From: Syntrophaceae bacterium UBA2192
Lineage (GTDB): Bacteria; Desulfobacterota; Syntrophia; Syntrophales; UBA2192
DNA length: 6,390 nucleotides
Reading direction: 5' to 3'
Assembly: GCA_002327315.1 (NCBI GenBank)
Contig: DCVI01000091.1
Location: 1 to 6,390 of the forward strand
The position numbers and the translations under genes were made by a program. The notes beneath the pieces are model-generated. The model was not told the origin of the DNA and did not search any database. It saw nothing but the letters and a program-made list of their open reading frames with translations. Positions 5,263 through 6,390 of this stretch are shown piece by piece. Within the stretch, counting starts at the first letter, position 1, and every line of letters begins with the position of its first letter.

Positions 5263-6095
5263 ATGATGCAGAGCAGAATTCTGTAAGAGCGAGAATAATA
5301 GATGACTCAAGTACAAGTATTAAATATCAAGTACCCGGAACCGGGATTACATTAAGTGCAAATACATTATTCCATTTTACAAAGACAAAAGAAAACCTTA
5401 TCGGAATATTGAAAAATGAATTCTTTCCCAGATATTCGTTAGAGGATGACCCTTATTCCAAAAAATGTTTAGCAATTCCTATGGTGTCATTTTGTGACAT
5501 ACCCTTGTCTCAAATTAAAAATCATATTCAGACTTATGGAAGTTATGCGATTGGATTGAATAAAAATTGGGGGAGAAAACACAAGATCAATCCTGTTCTT
5601 TATACATATCCGGAATCAAGTGTGATTGCGAGTTTTCGTACGATCCTAGACTCTTGTGAGAAAGGTGATGGTGAAGCTATTAATCAAATAGCATCATACT
5701 GCACGTACATGCTAAATTATGTGAAAATATACGAGGGACAGATTTATAGAAACGGGATATTGTTACCCGGTGTTATTCGGTTTTATGACGAGCGCGAATG
5801 GAGATATGTTCCTGCAATAGATTATTTATCAAAAAAGAATATTGCCGCATTTCTGTCAGAAGAGGAATTTAAAAATACAGAAGTACTGATGGAGTATAGT
5901 AAGAAACTAGAAGACCATTGCCGTCTACCTTTTGAACCACGAGATATAAAATACGTTATCACTAGAACAGAAAGTGAAATATTAGAACTCATGGATATTA
6001 TGGCAAATATAAAAGGAGATAAATATTCACATAAGGACATAAGATTATTATCCAGCAGACTAATCTCAAGTGAACAAGTATTTGATGATTTCTAA
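5259..6095 (+). CDS. AbiGi-type abortive infection protein
   Basis: The 278-residue protein carries the pattern I associate with the AbiGi family (abortive phage resistance, the antitoxin-side protein of lactococcal AbiG): LFHFTKTKENLIGILKN (37-53), an aromatic FFPRYSLED (55-63), IPMVSFCDIPLSQIKNHI (73-90), YGSYAIGLNKNWG (93-105), NPVLY (111-115), then FYDEREWRYVP (175-185) and FEPRDIKYVIT (225-235). The start is the ATG overlapping the zinc-ribbon stop, with GGGGGT eight bases upstream. AbiG is a two-gene system in which AbiGii is the toxin; no AbiGii or nucleotidyltransferase-like gene is present here. The H-FT-NL-IL start and the later E-W-R motif also recall ADP-ribosyltransferase-like defence proteins such as DarT and DUF2971 proteins, which is speculative. 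Composition is AT-rich, unlike the left half, consistent with transfer. The protein is complete and cytosolic. Family assignment is fairly sure; activity unproven. Confidence 0.78.
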   Translation: MNDAEQNSVRARIIDDSSTSIKYQVPGTGITLSANTLFHFTKTKENLIGILKNEFFPRYSLEDDPYSKKCLAIPMVSFCDIPLSQIKNHIQTYGSYAIGLNKNWGRKHKINPVLYTYPESSVIASFRTILDSCEKGDGEAINQIASYCTYMLNYVKIYEGQIYRNGILLPGVIRFYDEREWRYVPAIDYLSKKNIAAFLSEEEFKNTEVLMEYSKKLEDHCRLPFEPRDIKYVITRTESEILELMDIMANIKGDKYSHKDIRLLSSRLISSEQVFDDF

Positions 6096-6135
6096 CTGTC
6101 GGAGAAAAAGGCACTTATTCAATCAAAATAAACAG

Positions 6136-6193
6136 CACGGGGGGATTTGAGTGAGCTATGAAACCCTGCTTTCCAGTGAAGGCGGGGTTTTTT
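6136..6193 (+). repeat. Flanking repeat, copy 2
   Basis: It opens with the same CACGGGGGGA (6136-6145) and TTGAG (6147-6151) as copy 1, followed by an identical-stem hairpin. The distance from the CAC to the stem is 25 bases, against 24 in copy 1. It starts 40 bases after the AbiGi stop and so closes a unit of about 1.3 kb from copy 1 to copy 2 that holds exactly one operon. Confidence 0.75.
6161..6193 (+). terminator. Intrinsic terminator of the zinc-ribbon/AbiGi operon
   Basis: AAACCCTGCTTTC (6161-6173) pairs with GAAGGCGGGGTTT (6178-6190), loop CAGT, followed by T-run to 6193. The stem is the same as in copy 1; only the loop differs. Confidence 0.85.
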
Positions 6194-6223
6194 ATTCATT
6201 AACAAGATGAAGGGGTAAGTATC

Positions 6224-6390
6224 ATGTCACGTAATCGTTCAAACTTTAGCACGATGATGATTTGGGTCTGTATAATCATTCTTGTGATCATGAACCTCTT
6301 TTCGTGCGGACCCAGCAGAGCAGAAATACAGAGTAGATATGACAACACTATGCAATCTTTTGTAGGAAAAGATATTAATGACTTAATTAG
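6224..6390 (+). CDS. Putative lipoprotein, N-terminal part (runs off the right edge)
   Basis: The frame from the ATG at 6224 is open to the window end, giving 55 residues. It starts MSRNRSNFST, continues with a hydrophobic segment (11-26) and reaches LFSC with Cys at 28, a plausible though imperfect lipobox because Phe at -2 is unusual. GPSRAEIQSRYDNTMQSFVG follows. A stretch of the form FVGKDINDLI (47-56) resembles the opening of small envelope lipoproteins in which a short helix leads to a GxP turn, but too little is visible to name a family. AAGGGG eight bases upstream supports the start. If the lipobox is not used, it is a single-span membrane protein. AT-rich like the preceding operon, and separated from it by a terminator. 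Confidence 0.65.
   Translation, partial: MSRNRSNFSTMMIWVCIIILVIMNLFSCGPSRAEIQSRYDNTMQSFVGKDINDLI

Larger units (their letters stand above)
6096..6223. other. Intergenic region after AbiGi with repeat copy 2
   Basis: This stretch of 128 bases begins at the AbiGi stop, contains the second flanking repeat and its terminator, and ends at the ribosome site of the next gene (AAGGGG, 6210-6215). I see no clear promoter for the next gene between the terminator and its start. Confidence 0.5.

Noticed and set aside
5822..6040. A 72-codon minus-strand frame inside the AbiGi gene
   Set aside because: Ser/Phe/Ile-rich shadow of an AT-rich gene, with no ribosome site or motif.
4841..6193. Reading the two flanking repeats as integron attC sites
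   Set aside because: attC sites need paired RYYYAAC and GTTRRRY ends. A TCTAAC lies upstream of both copies but at different distances and is not matched by GTTRRRY downstream; no integron integrase is visible.

Overview
The window joins two very different kinds of DNA. Positions 1 to about 4620 are GC-rich (a hand count of bases 3121-3180 gives 43 of 60) and carry ordinary chromosomal genes. From about 4860 to the right end the DNA is AT-rich (21 G/C of 60 in bases 5281-5340) and looks like accessory DNA sitting downstream of a tRNA-Arg gene. The host is probably a Gram-negative bacterium. Evidence is a type II lipoprotein signal, an AMIN/amidase/LysM periplasmic cell-wall hydrolase, a FlgM-type anti-sigma factor and a tRNA with an encoded CCA. 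A Desulfobacterota/deltaproteobacteria-like organism would fit, but this is an inference without any database search.

Left part, minus strand: a WD40-repeat lipoprotein (1-635, running off the left edge) lies 49 bases downstream of a 720-residue N-acetylmuramoyl-L-alanine amidase (685-2847) with an AMIN domain, a complete zinc amidase domain and four C-terminal LysM repeats. The two may form one envelope operon. A 135-base divergent promoter region separates the amidase from metF (2983-3852, plus), the methylenetetrahydrofolate reductase of folate/methionine metabolism. Converging on metF is a 69-residue FlgM-family anti-sigma-28 protein (3878-4087, minus) preceded by a candidate sigma-54 promoter.

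Middle: a 414-base stretch with no credible gene holds a good sigma-70 promoter and a strong hairpin, and leads into tRNA-Arg(CCG) at 4502-4578. The tRNA is followed at once by a strong intrinsic terminator. A second gene-free stretch of about 400 bases (4579-4986) marks the change from chromosomal to accessory DNA. No integrase is visible inside the window.

Right part: a two-gene operon encodes a 91-residue CxxC/CxxC zinc-ribbon protein (4987-5262) and a 278-residue protein of the AbiGi abortive-infection type (5259-6095), overlapping by the four bases ATGA. It is bracketed by two copies of a roughly 56-base element (4841 and 6136), each made of a conserved CACGGGGGGA-containing lead and an identical-stem terminator hairpin. 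After the second copy a new lipoprotein gene begins (6224 to the right edge). The layout suggests an island built of small modules, each insulated by this repeat. AbiGi without its usual AbiGii partner, and coupled instead to a zinc-ribbon protein, is the best candidate here for an undescribed phage-defence module.
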